From contig OW240921.1 of NCBI GenBank assembly GCA_933207985.1, forward strand, positions 20,586,238 through 20,650,237: a stretch of 64,000 nucleotides of DNA, written 5' to 3'. Each line of letters begins with the position of its first letter. Within the stretch, counting starts at the first letter, position 1. Positions 46,023-57,000 of this stretch are shown here, one piece after another. The position numbers and the translations under genes are program-made. The stretch is from Pelobates cultripes. Its lineage: Eukaryota; Chordata; Amphibia; Anura; Pelobatidae. The notes beneath the pieces were generated by a model, which did no database searches, had not been told where the DNA came from, and saw only the letters and a list, made by a program, of their open reading frames with translations.

Positions 46023-46900
46023 GGTCATTGGGCGACTGCCTCTATTTTAGCATGCTCCAGTTTCTGCTGTCCGCTTCCTACCCTGTGCCCTAGGTACTGA
46101 ACTTCTGCCATCCCTATATGGCATTTGCTGGGTTTTAGGGTCAGTCCGGCTTCCCGGATCCGGTCTAGTACGGCTCTTATGTGGGTCAGATGTTCGTGCC
46201 AGGAGCATCTGAAGATGGCGATATCATCCAGATACGCGCTTGCATACTCCTGGAACCCATCCAATAACCTGTCTACCATCCTCTGGAAGGTAGCTGTGGC
46301 ATTTTTCATCCCGAATGGCATAACCTTAAACTGGTACAGGCCAAACGGGGTGACAAAGGCCGACTTGGGAATAGCGTCTTCTGCTAACGGAATTTGCCAG
46401 TAACCCTTGCACAGATCTATCGTGGCCCCTGGCCATTTTGTCTAGGAGCTCGTCTATCCGGGGCATGGGATAAGCGTCTGAGGTCGTTTCGTCGTTTTGC
46501 CACCGGTAGTCTACACAGAAACGGGTCGTCCCGTCCCATTTCGGCACTAGTACTACCCCAGGGGCTGTCGGAGTGCTCTATCACTCCTAACTGAAGCATT
46601 TCCTCAATTTCCTTGCGCATATTTTCTTTGACTGCTTCGGGTATGCGGTATGGAGTTTGGCGAAGAGGGGTCTGATCTAAGGTTTCTACCTTGTGTGTAG
46701 CTAATGGGGTATAGCCGGCTAAATTGGAAAACGTGGCTCCCTTTTCCTGGAGTATCATTTGCACTTGGGTTCGCTCTCGCTCTCCTAACTGTACTTCTCT
46801 TAAATCTCCGCTCTGGCCCTCTTGGTCTAGGAGATCTGGGAAGGGTAGATTGTCAAAATCCTCGGTGGCAGGGCCACAGATTGCGGTCACCTCCTCAGTG
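46023..46900 (-). pseudogene. Reverse transcriptase of the gypsy element
   Basis: It follows the integrase without a gap: TPYRIPEAVKENM and [14 protein letters not shown] (about 46650-46560) open the RT domain. A frameshift near 46555 moves the frame to FCVDYRWQN and [12 protein letters not shown]. Another near 46430 and 46330 precedes MPFGMKNATATFQRM, where the catalytic motif AYLDDIAIF has YLDD at 46234-46223. The thumb-side QYLGHRVG is present. The catalytic residues survive but the reading frame is broken at least three times. Confidence 0.9.
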
Positions 46901-48640
46901 CGCTCGTGGTATGGCTTGAGCATGTTCACATGTAGCATGCGTTTGCCTCCCGCGCCTGTGACCGGGCCGATCACATAGGTGGTGTCACAGATCTGTTCCA
47001 CCACCTTGTATGGGCCCTGCCAGGAAGCCTGCAGCTTATCTTTGTGGACTGGTCGTAGGATTAGTACTTTTTGCCCTACCTGAAAGCTGCAGTCCCTGGC
47101 TCCCCTACCATACCATCTGCGCTGTCGTTGCTGGGCTACCTGGAGATTGTCTCGGACGGTCTGGGTCAGCATCTCCAGGCATTTTCTGAACTCGAGCACA
47201 TAGGGTATGATGGGGGTGACACTAATGGTCTCTTCTCCCTCCCAGTGTTCCCGTATCAAGTCAAGGGGTCCCCTCAATCTCGTTCCGAATAACAATTCGA
47301 AAGGAGAGAATCCGGTGGATTCTTGGGGCACCTCCCGATATGCAAACAGTAAGTGGGGTAAAAACCTTTCCCAGCCCTTTTGGGTGTCCATGAACGTACG
47401 GATCATCTGTTTAAGTGCTCCGTTAAACCGTTCACAGAGTCCATTGGACTGGGGGTGATATGCAGAGTTCAGGATTTGCTGTACCCCACATATCCTCCAG
47501 AGCTGATGTGTTACTTCAGCGATAAAATGAGTGCCCCTATCCGAAATAATCTCCCGGGGAAATCCTACCTGGGCGAATATTCGCATCAGGGCCTCGGCTA
47601 CTGTTTCAGCATGGACATTGGTTAACGCAACTGCCTCTGGGTATCTGGTGGCGTAATCCACCACGGTCAAGACATATTTCTTGCCGGACGGGCTGGGCTT
47701 TGCTAAAGGCCCTATGATGTCTACTGCCACCCTACTGAAGGGTTCCCCAATTATGGGCAGAGACTGGAGCTGTGCTTTGTATCGGTCTCCTCTCTTCCCT
47801 ACCCTTTGGCAGGTATCACAGGTCTGGCAATATCGCCTAACGTCCTGTGAAATACCCGGCCAAAAGAAGTTTTTGGTCAGCCTGTGCTTAGTACGACTGA
47901 TGCCTAAGTGTCCAGACAGGGGAATATCATGAGCGATACGTAATAACTCTAACCTATATTTCCGAGGCACTATTAATTGCTTAATGAGTAAAGGTATAGA
48001 TCCGGACACTACTTTTTCTGCGTGTCGGTACAGTAGTCCTTTGTCCCAGATATACCTTTCCTCTTCTAATCCTGCCTGGTCTTTATCGATACGATCTTTG
48101 TATACCTGTAGGGAGGGGTCTAGGGCCACTTCCGATCCATACTCTAGGGGGTTGGCCCATGGCATGACAGTGGGCATGGGGGGGTCATTGCTTACCTGAG
48201 CCTCAGAGTGGTTGGATGGTGCTGTGGTGTGAGCCTGTTGCCGGGTCACAACCAGATATGCCTCCTGTACTGTGGGCTGTGGAACAAATGCTGAAGTCAA
48301 CTCCCCCAAGTCGTTGCCCAAAATCACATCAGCTGGCAAGTCCTGCATCATCCCCACATACACATTCCCGTGCCCCGCTCCCCAATTCAAGTGTACCTTG
48401 GCTGTAGGTACTTTGTAAATGGCTAGCCTGCCACCCGTACTGCAACACAGTTTCCAGTGAGATTGGGCTTGGGTACCAAATGACTTCGGACTAAGGTTAA
48501 GGTAGCCCCAGAGTCACGAAGTCCTTGTACCTTTCTCCCCTCCAAATGCACCTCCTGGCGGTGCCCTTGTCGATTTTCAGAGGTGGCCTGGATGGGGTTC
48601 ACCTCGTGCAGGGTTCCTAGCGGTTCTTCTAGGGTTGCTC
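46900..48640 (-). pseudogene. Protease and integrase of the gypsy element
   Basis: The protease has DSGAT at 48515-48501 and, after an indel, LPADVILGND (48336-48307), the usual retropepsin C-terminal motif. One long open frame starting at 48390 then holds the integrase: HHCC zinc finger (H154, H161, with YCQTCDTC at 187-194), catalytic D224, D284 and E320 (35 residues between the last two, as in retroviral-type integrases), and a GPY/F module (SWQGPYKV, residues 456-463). No chromodomain follows. Instead the frame runs on into the RT N-terminal part. The integrase itself looks intact over about 370 residues. Confidence 0.93.
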
Positions 48641-48740
48641 CTGTCTCTGGAGTCTGGTATGATTCGGCCTGTATGCAGTGTACGGCCGCTCTGTTACTCG
48701 GTGCTGTGTTATTCCAGCTGGGCCTAGGTCGATTACTTGG

Positions 48741-48782
48741 GCAGTCCCTCTGAATGTGCCCCTGTTGATTTCAGGTGTGGCA
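48741..48782 (-). pseudogene. Gag CCHC zinc knuckle with stop codon at Cys2
   Basis: The minus strand reads C-x2-[TGA]-x4-H-x4-C. The first Cys codon is at 48782-48780, the stop at 48773-48771 replaces the second Cys, and the last Cys is at 48743-48741, followed by PSNR. A TGC/TGT to TGA change explains it. Confidence 0.8.
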
Positions 48783-48883
48783 CCGAATTTGCAGACGTGC
48801 CGAATACCTGGGGGGGTAGGTTGAGTCATCGGGCCCCCTGCGGTGCTCGCCGGTGCGGAGGTGGATGCTGGTCAGGGCTGTGC

Positions 48884-49720
48884 GGACTGATCTCTCCGGT
48901 TATCCTGAAACTCATCTGCCAGCTTAGCAGCCTCCTGCAGGGTGTGTGGTTTTTCGGTCCCTGATCCAATTTTGTAGGTAGGCAGGGATTCCGTTGAAGA
49001 ACTGCTCCAGGACCATCAGTTGGAACAGACCCTCCAACATGTTAACTTGGGTGGCTTCCAACCACCCCTTCGCAGCTCGCTGTAGCTGATGTGCCCATTC
49101 GACATGAGTGTCCTTAGTGGGTTTTTTAATGTCCCGGAACTTCATGCGGTACGCCTCGGAAGTGATCGCGTACCAGGCTAAAATCGCCTGTTTCACTTTA
49201 TTATAGTCTCTACTATCTTCATCCGGTACTGCCCGGTACGCTTCTGTGGCGTGACCAGATAACCTCCCTGCTAGTAGGGGTACCCGATCCGCCTCGCTGA
49301 TGTCCTGTAGCAAATACAGCCTCTCAAAGTCCTGTAAGTAGTCGTCCACGCCACCGTCAGCCTCCGAATAGCTTTTGAAGGCTTGGTAGGGAATTTTGAC
49401 TTTCCCTGGGAGAATATTGACGGGCGTTGTGGCTCTTTCTCCGGCTTGTTGATTCCTTTGCGCCCTCCTGAGCATGATGTACTCCTGCTGACCGTCTCTG
49501 CAGATGGTGGTTCTGGGAATAAAGCCATTCGGATTCTGAATTCGGTTGCAAATTCGTTTGGTTCTTCCTCCATTGGAGGTGCTGCAGCAGCTGCTGCTCT
49601 GTCTCCTTCCATCAGTTCTGTAATTAGGACAGCCTTTGCCTTGTTACTGGCTATTGCTCCTCTTGCTTCCAGCAACTCCTTTAGTGTGCTTTGTTTTAAC
49701 AGGGCATAATTCGTTCCCAT
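48884..49720 (-). pseudogene. Gag with SAP-like start and SCAN-like capsid end
   Basis: The structural protein of the gypsy element, now frameshifted. The first frame (49720-49271) opens MGTNYALLKQSTLKELLEAR, with a helix-rich SAP-like look (LKELLEARG, AVLITEL). The second frame (49475-48924) carries the capsid. Its part at about 49157-48951, with EAYRMKFRDI, WLEATQ, LMVLEQFFNGIPAYLQNWI, matches the pattern of the vertebrate SCAN domain (LLVLEQFL..LP.ELQ.WV). A further shift near 48930 separates the last helix (EAAKLADEF). The SCAN domain is known to descend from Gag capsids of Gmr1-like elements, which fits the pol order here. Confidence 0.85.
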
Positions 49721-49852
49721 TCACCGGCCATTCGCGGGTTTCCACGTGTTCCTGGCTCCGGTTTCATCCGAATGGGTTAATTCCCAAATTGCTGCTCCTT
49801 CTCCTTTATTCGTTTTAATTCTGCCGACCGTTGCTTTGCTGTGTAGATTCAA

Positions 49853-49872
49853 TCCCGTCGCTTTCCACCAAT
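49853..49872 (-). other. Probable primer binding site
   Basis: Immediately after the 5' LTR the minus strand reads ATTGGTGGAAAGCGACGGGA. The TGG about 2 nt in is the usual start of a tRNA-primed PBS. I could not assign the tRNA. Confidence 0.5.
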
Positions 49873-50840
49873 TGTAGCGGATAGGTAGTATAATCCACAA
49901 TATCTCCGCTGGGTAACAGGAACAGCATAAAGTAATCCAGGGGAATAAGCACAGCATACAATAATCCCGGTAGCATTGTAATAATCCTTCCCAAGAACTA
50001 GACGACACATAGGCTGGGAGTCAACTGAGGTTTTATTCACAGGTCACCGTATTTATGGGATTCCCCATGCAAGGGGTTTCCCTACTGACATTCCAGTAGG
50101 GGACTACATGGGGAACTGACCAACACATACATTTTTCCCATCATGCACTGCTGGACGAGAGGGATACTCCCACTGGAATATTCCGTTAATGGGATTATCC
50201 CTCCATGCAGCAGAACTTACATTTTACATTAAAATACATAACTTTAATAATATTCACTTGTTTTACACGAATGGACGTTCGGTAGATAGCTGGAGGCTGA
50301 GCGCATAGTTCGTGAGAATACCGCTCAGCTCCCAGTCTAACTAACCGAACACCGCACGAAATACACATTATTTTTAACATGTACTTAAAACACCGATTAA
50401 TATCAGGGGAACAAACTACTGAACGGCCAGGGCTCCCTAACAGCCTGGAAGTCCAGCGGTGTTCGCGCCGTCGAGTAGCCGTTTTTAGTTCCAGGCACTC
50501 GACGGCAAAACCCTGCTGGGCTAACAAAAGAACCAAGATGGCCACCTAGGGAAGTCTTTAACCACTGATTGCAACAATGTTGCAATCGGCTAATGGGCGC
50601 CACACGACCTCCTATGTGTGGTCGACCATTCGGTAGTTAATTCGTTTCACGAACAGTGTTTAAACTCACTGTTTGTGAAACTGCATAGGCAATGCTGGGT
50701 TTTAAGCATTACAAGCATACGAACGCTCTCGTTCACATGAATGCCACATGCCACATTACACTTGGTTCTTACAGCAAACAAAACCCATGATATCCACACA
50801 TGCAATACAGGCATAGTCTTAAGTGGCTAGGTTTGCCACA
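49873..50840 (-). repeat. 5' LTR (968 bp)
   Basis: The full-length LTR, from TGTGGCAAACC to CGCTACA in minus reading. It is twice as long as its partner because the 3' copy has lost an internal segment. Confidence 0.9.
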
Positions 50841-50890
50841 GTAAAATTCACTTTGAATTCCAAACAACTCTCACTTTAGTTAATATCACC
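50841..50890. repeat. Right arm of a palindromic MITE split by the LTR element
   Basis: 'gtaaaattcactttgaattc' followed by 'aactctcactttagttaata' is the right arm of the AATTC-arm MITE. The left arm would be on the far side of the element, where only 'gaattctggctaaaatg' is left. Confidence 0.5.
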
Positions 50891-52909
50891 GTGTAACCAT
50901 ATACAGAGCTCACAGTATACAGACATTGCAGTGTGTATACAGAGCTCACAGTATACAGACATTGCCGTGTGTATACAGGGCTCACAGTATACAGACATTG
51001 CCGTGTGTATACAGAGCTCACAGTATACAGACATTGCAGTGTGTATACAGAGCTCACAGTATACAGACATTGCCGTGTGTATACAGAGCTCACAGTATAC
51101 AGACATTGCCGTGTGTATACAGGGCTCACAGTATACAGACATTGCCGTGTTTATACAGAGCTCACAGTATACAGACATTGCAGTGTGTATACAGAGCTCA
51201 CAGTATACAGACATTGCACTGTGTATACAGGGCTCACAGTATACAGACATTGCAGTGTGTATACAGAGCTCACAGTATACAGACATTGCCGTGTGTATAC
51301 AGAGCTCACAGTATACAGACATTGCCGTGTGTATACAGGGCTCACAGTATACAGACATTGCCGTGTTTATACAGAGCTCACAGTATACAGACATTGCAGT
51401 GTGTATACAGAGCTCACAGTATACAGACATTGCACTGTGTATACAGAGCTCACAGTATACAGACATTGCACTGTGTATACAGGGCTCACAGTATACAGAC
51501 ATTGCAGTGTTTATACAGAGCTCACAGTATACAGATTGCAGTGTGTATACAGAGCTCACAGTATACAGACATTGCCGTGTGTATACAGAGCTCAGAGTAT
51601 GCAGACATTGCACTGTGTATACAGGGCTCACAGTATACAGACATTGCAGTGTGTATAGAGAGCTCACAGTATACAGACATTGCACTGTGTATAGAGAGCT
51701 CACAGTATACAGATATTGCACTGTGTATAGAGAGCTCACAGTATACAGACATTGCACTGTGTATACAGGGCTCACAGTATACAGACATTGCAGGGTGTAT
51801 AGAGAGCTCACAGTATACAGACATTGCAGTGTTTATACAGAGCTCACAGTATACAAATTGCAGTGTGTATACAGAGCTCACAGTATACAGACACTGCAGT
51901 GTGTATACAGAGCTCACAGTATACAGACATTGCACTGTGTATACAGAGCTCACAGTATACAGACATTGCACTGTGTATACAGGGCTCACAGTATACAGAC
52001 ATTGCAGGGTGTATAGAGAGCTCACAGTATACAGACATTGCAGTGTTTATACAGAGCTCACAGTATACAAATTGCAGTGTGTATACAGAGCTCACAGTAT
52101 ACAGACACTGCAGTGTGTATACAGAGCTCACAGTATACAGACATTGCACTGTGTATACAGAGCTCACAGTATACAGACATTGCACTGTGTATACAGGGCT
52201 CACAGTATACAGACATTGCAGGGTGTATAAAGAGCTCACAGTATACAGTCATTGCAGTGTGTATAGAGAGCTCACAGTATACAGACATTGCACTGTGTAT
52301 ACAAGGCTCACAGTATACAGACATTGCAGGGTGTATAGAGAGCTCACAGTATACAGACATTGCAGTGTGTATACAGAGCTCACAGTATACAGACATTGCA
52401 GTGTTTATACAGAGCTCACAGTATACAGATTGCAGTGTGTATACAGAGCTCACAGTATACAGACATTGCACTGTGTATACAGGGCTCACAGTATACAGAC
52501 ATTGCAGGGTGTATAGAGAGCTCACAGTATACAGACATTGCAGTGTTTATACAGAGCTCACAGTATACAGATTGCAGTGTGTATACAGAGCTCACAGTAT
52601 ACAGACATTGCCGTGTGTATACAGAGCTCAGAGTATACAGACATTGCACTGTGTATACAGGGCTCACAGTATACAGACATTGCACTGTGTATAGAGAGCT
52701 CACAGTATACAGACATTGCACTGTGTATACAGGGCTCACAGTAAACAGACATTGCAGGGTGTATAGAGAGCTCACAGTATACAGACATTGCAGTGTTTAT
52801 ACAGAGCTCACAGTATACAGACATTGCAGGGTGTATAGAGAGCTCACAGTATACAGACATTGCAGTGTGTATACAGAGCTCACATTATACAGACATTGCA
52901 GTGTGTATA
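50891..52909. repeat. 36-bp satellite, about 55 copies (left block)
   Basis: Units read CACAGTATACAGACATTGCA then 'gtgtgtatacagagct'. Variants include CCGTG/CAGTG/CACTG, 'cagggct', 'gagagct' and a 32-bp short form ('acagattgcag'). A 214-bp block at 51824 is repeated at 52038, a recent higher-order duplication. Since 36 is a multiple of 3, long artefactual frames (up to 434 codons) run through it. Confidence 0.97.
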
Positions 52910-53385
52910 TGAAAGGGTTAATGTTGTAATGGACTCTAATCCCCTCGGTTCTCGATCCCTCGGTCACCATAATCAATGTTGATGGAGAATCATTTGTAAG
53001 CAATAACACACGGACAACAGCTTTACAAGACTCTCAAATGAGTGTATTCCAGAGCTGGCTTTTATACATAGTTTGCTTACATTAGCCATGGTATATGCAA
53101 ATACAGTACAGACTATAAGATTTATTACTTCCTTATATTACATTATTCTGACAATGGAAAGATAAGCTTTTGCATACGTCTGGAAAAGAATATCCTTAAA
53201 ATCGGAATGGGCAAGACATCCTGAAATTTAGCATTGTCTTACATCCTATAGAAGAAATACCTTAGTCTGTCACAGTCAGCATATTATGTCGTATTCAATA
53301 TCCCTTCAGTCAGCAATAATCATGTTATAAACCTTATAAAAGCATAAAATACATATAAACAAGTTAACTATTTAATATTCTTACA
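52910..53385 (-). repeat. ERV 3' LTR (476 bp)
   Basis: The near-identical partner of 59315-59797. In minus reading it contains CTATAAAAGCC-type TATA text near its middle ('tgtataaaagccagctctgg'). Confidence 0.93.
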
Positions 53386-53396
53386 TTCCCCTCTTT
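53386..53396 (-). other. ERV polypurine tract
   Basis: AAAGAGGGGAA on the minus strand directly before the 3' LTR, the plus-strand primer site. Confidence 0.85.
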
Positions 53397-53414
53397 GAGC
53401 AATAAAACAATTGC

Positions 53415-54305
53415 TCATCTTATCGATAAAATCTTACCAGGACAGAGAAACTTCCACATGGTATTTTCAGGGGTGCTAGTCACTCCCTGCGGGACTTTCA
53501 TTAATTTCTTCACCTCGATTCCCATGTGGTAATTCCTAAGGCCCAGTTTAAAGATGGGTTGATACCCTCCAGTAGCAGAGAGGAGAATTTTTAATTGTTT
53601 CTGTTCTGCATTATGGATTAATTTCTGTACTCTCTTCCTCAATGTACAAGTAAAGTGACAGTTATATAAAACCATACACAATAAAATCAGGACTATAATA
53701 ACAAAATGATAGATACCAGTTATATAATCATTATTAAAAGTAATAAGGCCTGTCTGTTTACATTGATATGCAACCTTAACTGTGCACATTTCTGCGTTAT
53801 AAGATCTAACAATTTTCTGTGAACCTTCAAACAAACATAATGCATCGGTTTCATTAGCTGTGGACACATTTCATATGGGTAACTGGTACTTATAAGGGTT
53901 ACTATTTGTCCAATTCATCCAAATGCGTTCATGAATGAATGATTGCATATTACATGCTGATAGAAAGGTGGTGGAGAAAGGTTCTTGAGGGGGCGTGTGT
54001 GACGAATGCTAGATGAGGGGCTAAGGCCTAATTGGGCTGGGGGTATTGAAGAATTGTTCATCATGTCAGAGTCTTTTTCCAGAACTTGCCATTGACTTGT
54101 ACTCATAATGGCATTCAAGGAACAATATCAGAGGGAGTATAACAACTCCAGAAAGCATAGCACACAACATAATCTTGGTCTCAGGTACGTATGATCCTCT
54201 CAATCTACGATATGGTGTAAAAGCCATGATGCTTCGCTGAGGAGAAATTCTTCTGTTTCCGAGCGAGGAGTGGTGTTGTCTTCCTTGGTTCCCCTCTTTG
54301 GACAC
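53415..54305 (-). pseudogene. ERV Env remnant, internally deleted
   Basis: An N-terminal frame (54305-54066) has a basic start and a hydrophobic segment (IMLCAMLSGVVILPLILFL), like an Env signal peptide. The frame at 53867-53415 has a membrane-spanning stretch (FVIIVLILLCMVLY) followed by a basic tail. Less than 1 kb lies between integrase and the LTR, too short for a full Env, so the surface unit and most of TM are missing. Confidence 0.6.
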
Positions 54306-54469
54306 AGCTTCACTCGGGATGCGTGAATCCAGATGTCATGGGAATCTGTGGACAGCGGTTCTGGTTACAGCAATCACAGTAGCAGGTGGTCCAAAAGGGT
54401 ATCCTCCTTTCTTGGTCCTGTCAGCTGACGGATATACACCTTGTCACCGGGCTGGTATGAATGAGTAGG

Positions 54470-54950
54470 TTCCTGTGAAGGTAAGGGAAAACTGCGAAGA
54501 AACATTGTCATACATACCATTCGGTTTTATCAACAATTCCTGTACATATTGTTCTTGTATTAGCTGTAAATCCACAGACATTATAACAAGCGGTTCCCTG
54601 GCCCAGGGTGTGGGAAAAGGTCATCCCATCAAAATCTCAAATGGAGATAATTTAGTCACCTTGTGGGGATTCATTCTTATCTCAGCTAAAATAGCTGGTA
54701 GATATCTAGTCCAATTTTCCCATGTTCCTGGGTAAATTCTGGGCTTTTCCTTAATAGTCCTATTCATCCTTTCAACTACCCCTGTATTCTGTGGATGATA
54801 GGGTATATGAAACTGCCAGGTAACTTGCAAGAATTTAGCAAGTTCCTGGGCAACCCCACTTGCAAAAACCGGGCCATTCTCAGAGCCAATCTGCAGAGGG
54901 CAGCCATACCTGGGAATAATTTCAGTAACAATAATCTTCACTAGCATCTT
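54470..54950 (-). pseudogene. ERV integrase remnant
   Basis: Catalytic-core text at 54947-54621 includes GCPLQIGSENGPVF and YHPQNTGVVERMNRTIKE, with the Glu of the DDE triad in VVERMN. The Asp of the second block appears as Glu or Asn (SENG rather than S-D-N-G). A C-terminal SYQPGDKVYIRQL lies near 54450 in another frame. The N-terminal zinc finger and first Asp are not recognised between 54950 and 55200. Confidence 0.8.
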
Positions 54951-55207
54951 CCCTAGATGTCACAAAGGCCTCATGCCATCTACTAAACTGATTAACTATG
55001 ACCAGTAAGTATTGCTGTTTCTTACCAATTTTGGATACATGAATAAAATCAATCTGTAAGTGTGTAAAAAGAGCAGTGTTCACACGATCTTACAAAAGAC
55101 TGTACATGCTGCCTGAGATTCCTAATATAAAATGAATTCATGAGGAATTGAATGGTGCTTGCTATGTGCCTGACTGATGAAAATAAATCAGCTTGCTTCA
55201 AGTATGC

Positions 55208-56350
55208 CTATTCTTCAAGTATGCCTATTCTCCCCTCTTTAGAGAACAGATCATTTTGATCTTTCTCTAAACCTTGTTTAATCCAAAAGACAGATTCTGG
55301 GTATTTAAAAAAAAGAATCTCATAACCACTGAAGCGCTGGGCTGTCATGTGTTGTGTGGTGAGATTTGTCAGCTGAGTGACCTGGTGACTGGCATGAAGT
55401 ATTGTATGATGCCCTAGTGTGATAGTAGTAGCAGTTTCAACAGCCATTGCACATGCTATCAATGCTCTGAGACACGCCGGCATACCCTGTACCGGAGCTC
55501 GAACTACTTTGGAAAAGAATGCTATGGGACGCATACCGCCTCCTTGCTCTTGTGCACAGACCGCGGCCATGGTTTTACAATTGTCCCAAGCATACAAATG
55601 AAATGGTTTACAATACACAGGTAGTCCTAAAGCCTGGGCTTGCACAATAACAACTGTAAGGGCAATATATGCAGATAGCATGTCTGGTGACCAGCAGACA
55701 TTTTCAGGGCTGTCAGAACGTACAGCCTCCCTTAGGATTGAGTCATAATGGGAGCATTCAGGGATCCATTGGCGGCAGTAATTAATCATGCCGAGGAAGG
55801 TGAGCAACTCCTTCCGAGTAGTGGGTGTAGGAATCCTCTGAATGACCTTAATACGTTTTGGACTCAATTGTCTGGTGCCTAAAGCCAGAACAAAACCTAA
55901 GTATTCAACCTTTGATTTACACAATTGCATTTTGTGTTTAACAACCTTGTGACCTTCAGTTGCTGACAGTATCCACAGTGCTTGCCTCATAGCTAGGGCT
56001 ACATAACAACAAATCATCAACATTTTGCAAAAAGGACGGAACCATGACCGGTGGTCCATGTTGTTTAGAGTATGTTGGAGTACCAACGAATAAACAGCTG
56101 GGGAATCCACATAGCCTTGGGTAAGCGTGTCCAGGTAAACTGGCAGCCTTCAAAAAATAAAAACCATAAGTAGCTGTGTCTCTTGATCAATAGGTATAGA
56201 AAAAAATGCATTACTTAAATCAATGACAGTGAAGCAAGTGGCATCATGTGGAATGGCTGTAATGAGGGATGTCACATCAGGGACAATGGGTGAAATGGGC
56301 ACAATTAAACTATTCAGGGCTCTAAAGTCCTGAACTAAGCGATATGCTGG
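55208..56350 (-). pseudogene. ERV reverse transcriptase and RNase H remnant
   Basis: The RT fingers/palm are at 56340-56150 (RLVQDFRALNS, FTVIDLSNAFFSIPID). The catalytic box at about 56020 reads NVDDLLLCS, so the aromatic residue of Y-x-D-D is Asn. The thumb region has KVEYLGFVL and LLTFLGMINYC (about 55910-55780). A connection/RNase H-like part (LPVYCKPFHLYAW, RPIAFFSKVV) extends to 55208. The palm is in a different frame from the fingers and thumb. Broken gene. Confidence 0.85.
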
Positions 56351-56399
56351 CCAGTGGTGTTGGGAGTGGGTCTGGTGTTGTTCTTGCCTACAGGGCATA

Positions 56400-57000
56400 T
56401 TTTGAGAAAGGTGGGGTTGTTGGGGTGTGTGGGGTTTCCTGGGGTTTCCTGGGGTGTGGACACTCATTCCTCCAGTGGCCATATTGGCCACAGTTGAAAC
56501 AAGTGTTCCTGTCTATTCCTCCTTGGTTACCCCTGCCCCTATAACCCTGATTTCCTTGTCTCCATCCCCTTGCCCCTCTTTGACCACCCCTTCCACTGGC
56601 TTTATGTGCTCCATCCCATCCTCGCTCTCAGCCTGTGTAGGTGGCAATCCCTGAGCATAATAAGCAACCTTACTTTCCTAAATCTTTTCTTAATTCAAAA
56701 CAACCTGCATTTTCCTTTTCTATAACCTTGGTAAGAAAATCTGAGCTATCCAAATTGGCCCAGTCTGATCAATTGTTTCACAAGCAAAGAATACTGTGGC
56801 AACATATTACCAAGGCATGACTGTATTTTAAAGATATCTATATCATCTCCAGACATCAAACCTGCCTCATCCTTCCAACACTTGTAAAATTTATTTACAA
56901 AAATCATATTACCAATCTCTTCCTTTGCATCTTGCTTATATGCCAAAGCAGTGAATATAGACTGCTTATTCTTCCATAATCCCAACATTTCAGCTTCCAC
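56400..57000 (-). pseudogene. ERV Gag C-terminal part with CCHC knuckle
   Basis: A minus-strand frame at 57000-56746 is helix-rich with no named domain, possibly capsid. At 56660-56505 the sequence encodes an Arg/Gly-rich stretch (GYRGRGNQGG), then a classical zinc knuckle CFNCGQYGHWRNEC (56501-56460), followed by Pro-rich text. It is the nucleocapsid end of Gag. RT sequence begins only about 120 bp further on, so the protease is deleted. Confidence 0.8.

Larger units (their letters stand above)
44851..50840 (-). mobile_element. Gmr1-like Ty3/gypsy LTR retrotransposon, minus strand
   Basis: LTRs start TGTGGCAAACC and end GTTACA or GCTACA (minus reading) at 50840-49873 (5') and 45345-44851 (3'). 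The target duplication is GTAAA (44846-44850 and 50841-50845). Internal order on the minus strand is Gag, zinc knuckle, protease (DSGAT), integrase, reverse transcriptase, RNase H. Integrase before RT is the Ty1/copia-like order seen in the Gmr1 group of Ty3/gypsy elements. Several frameshifts and one nonsense codon make it inactive. It landed in a copy of the palindromic AATTC-arm MITE, the rest of which is at 50841-50885. Confidence 0.93.

Noticed and set aside
46704..48407. Plus-strand frames across 46.7-48.4 kb
   Set aside because: They are antisense shadows of the gypsy integrase/RT frame.
50926..52230. Long open frames (up to 434 codons) on both strands across 50.9-52.9 kb
   Set aside because: They arise because the satellite unit is 36 bp, a multiple of three. 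All frames are open and the products are simple repeats.
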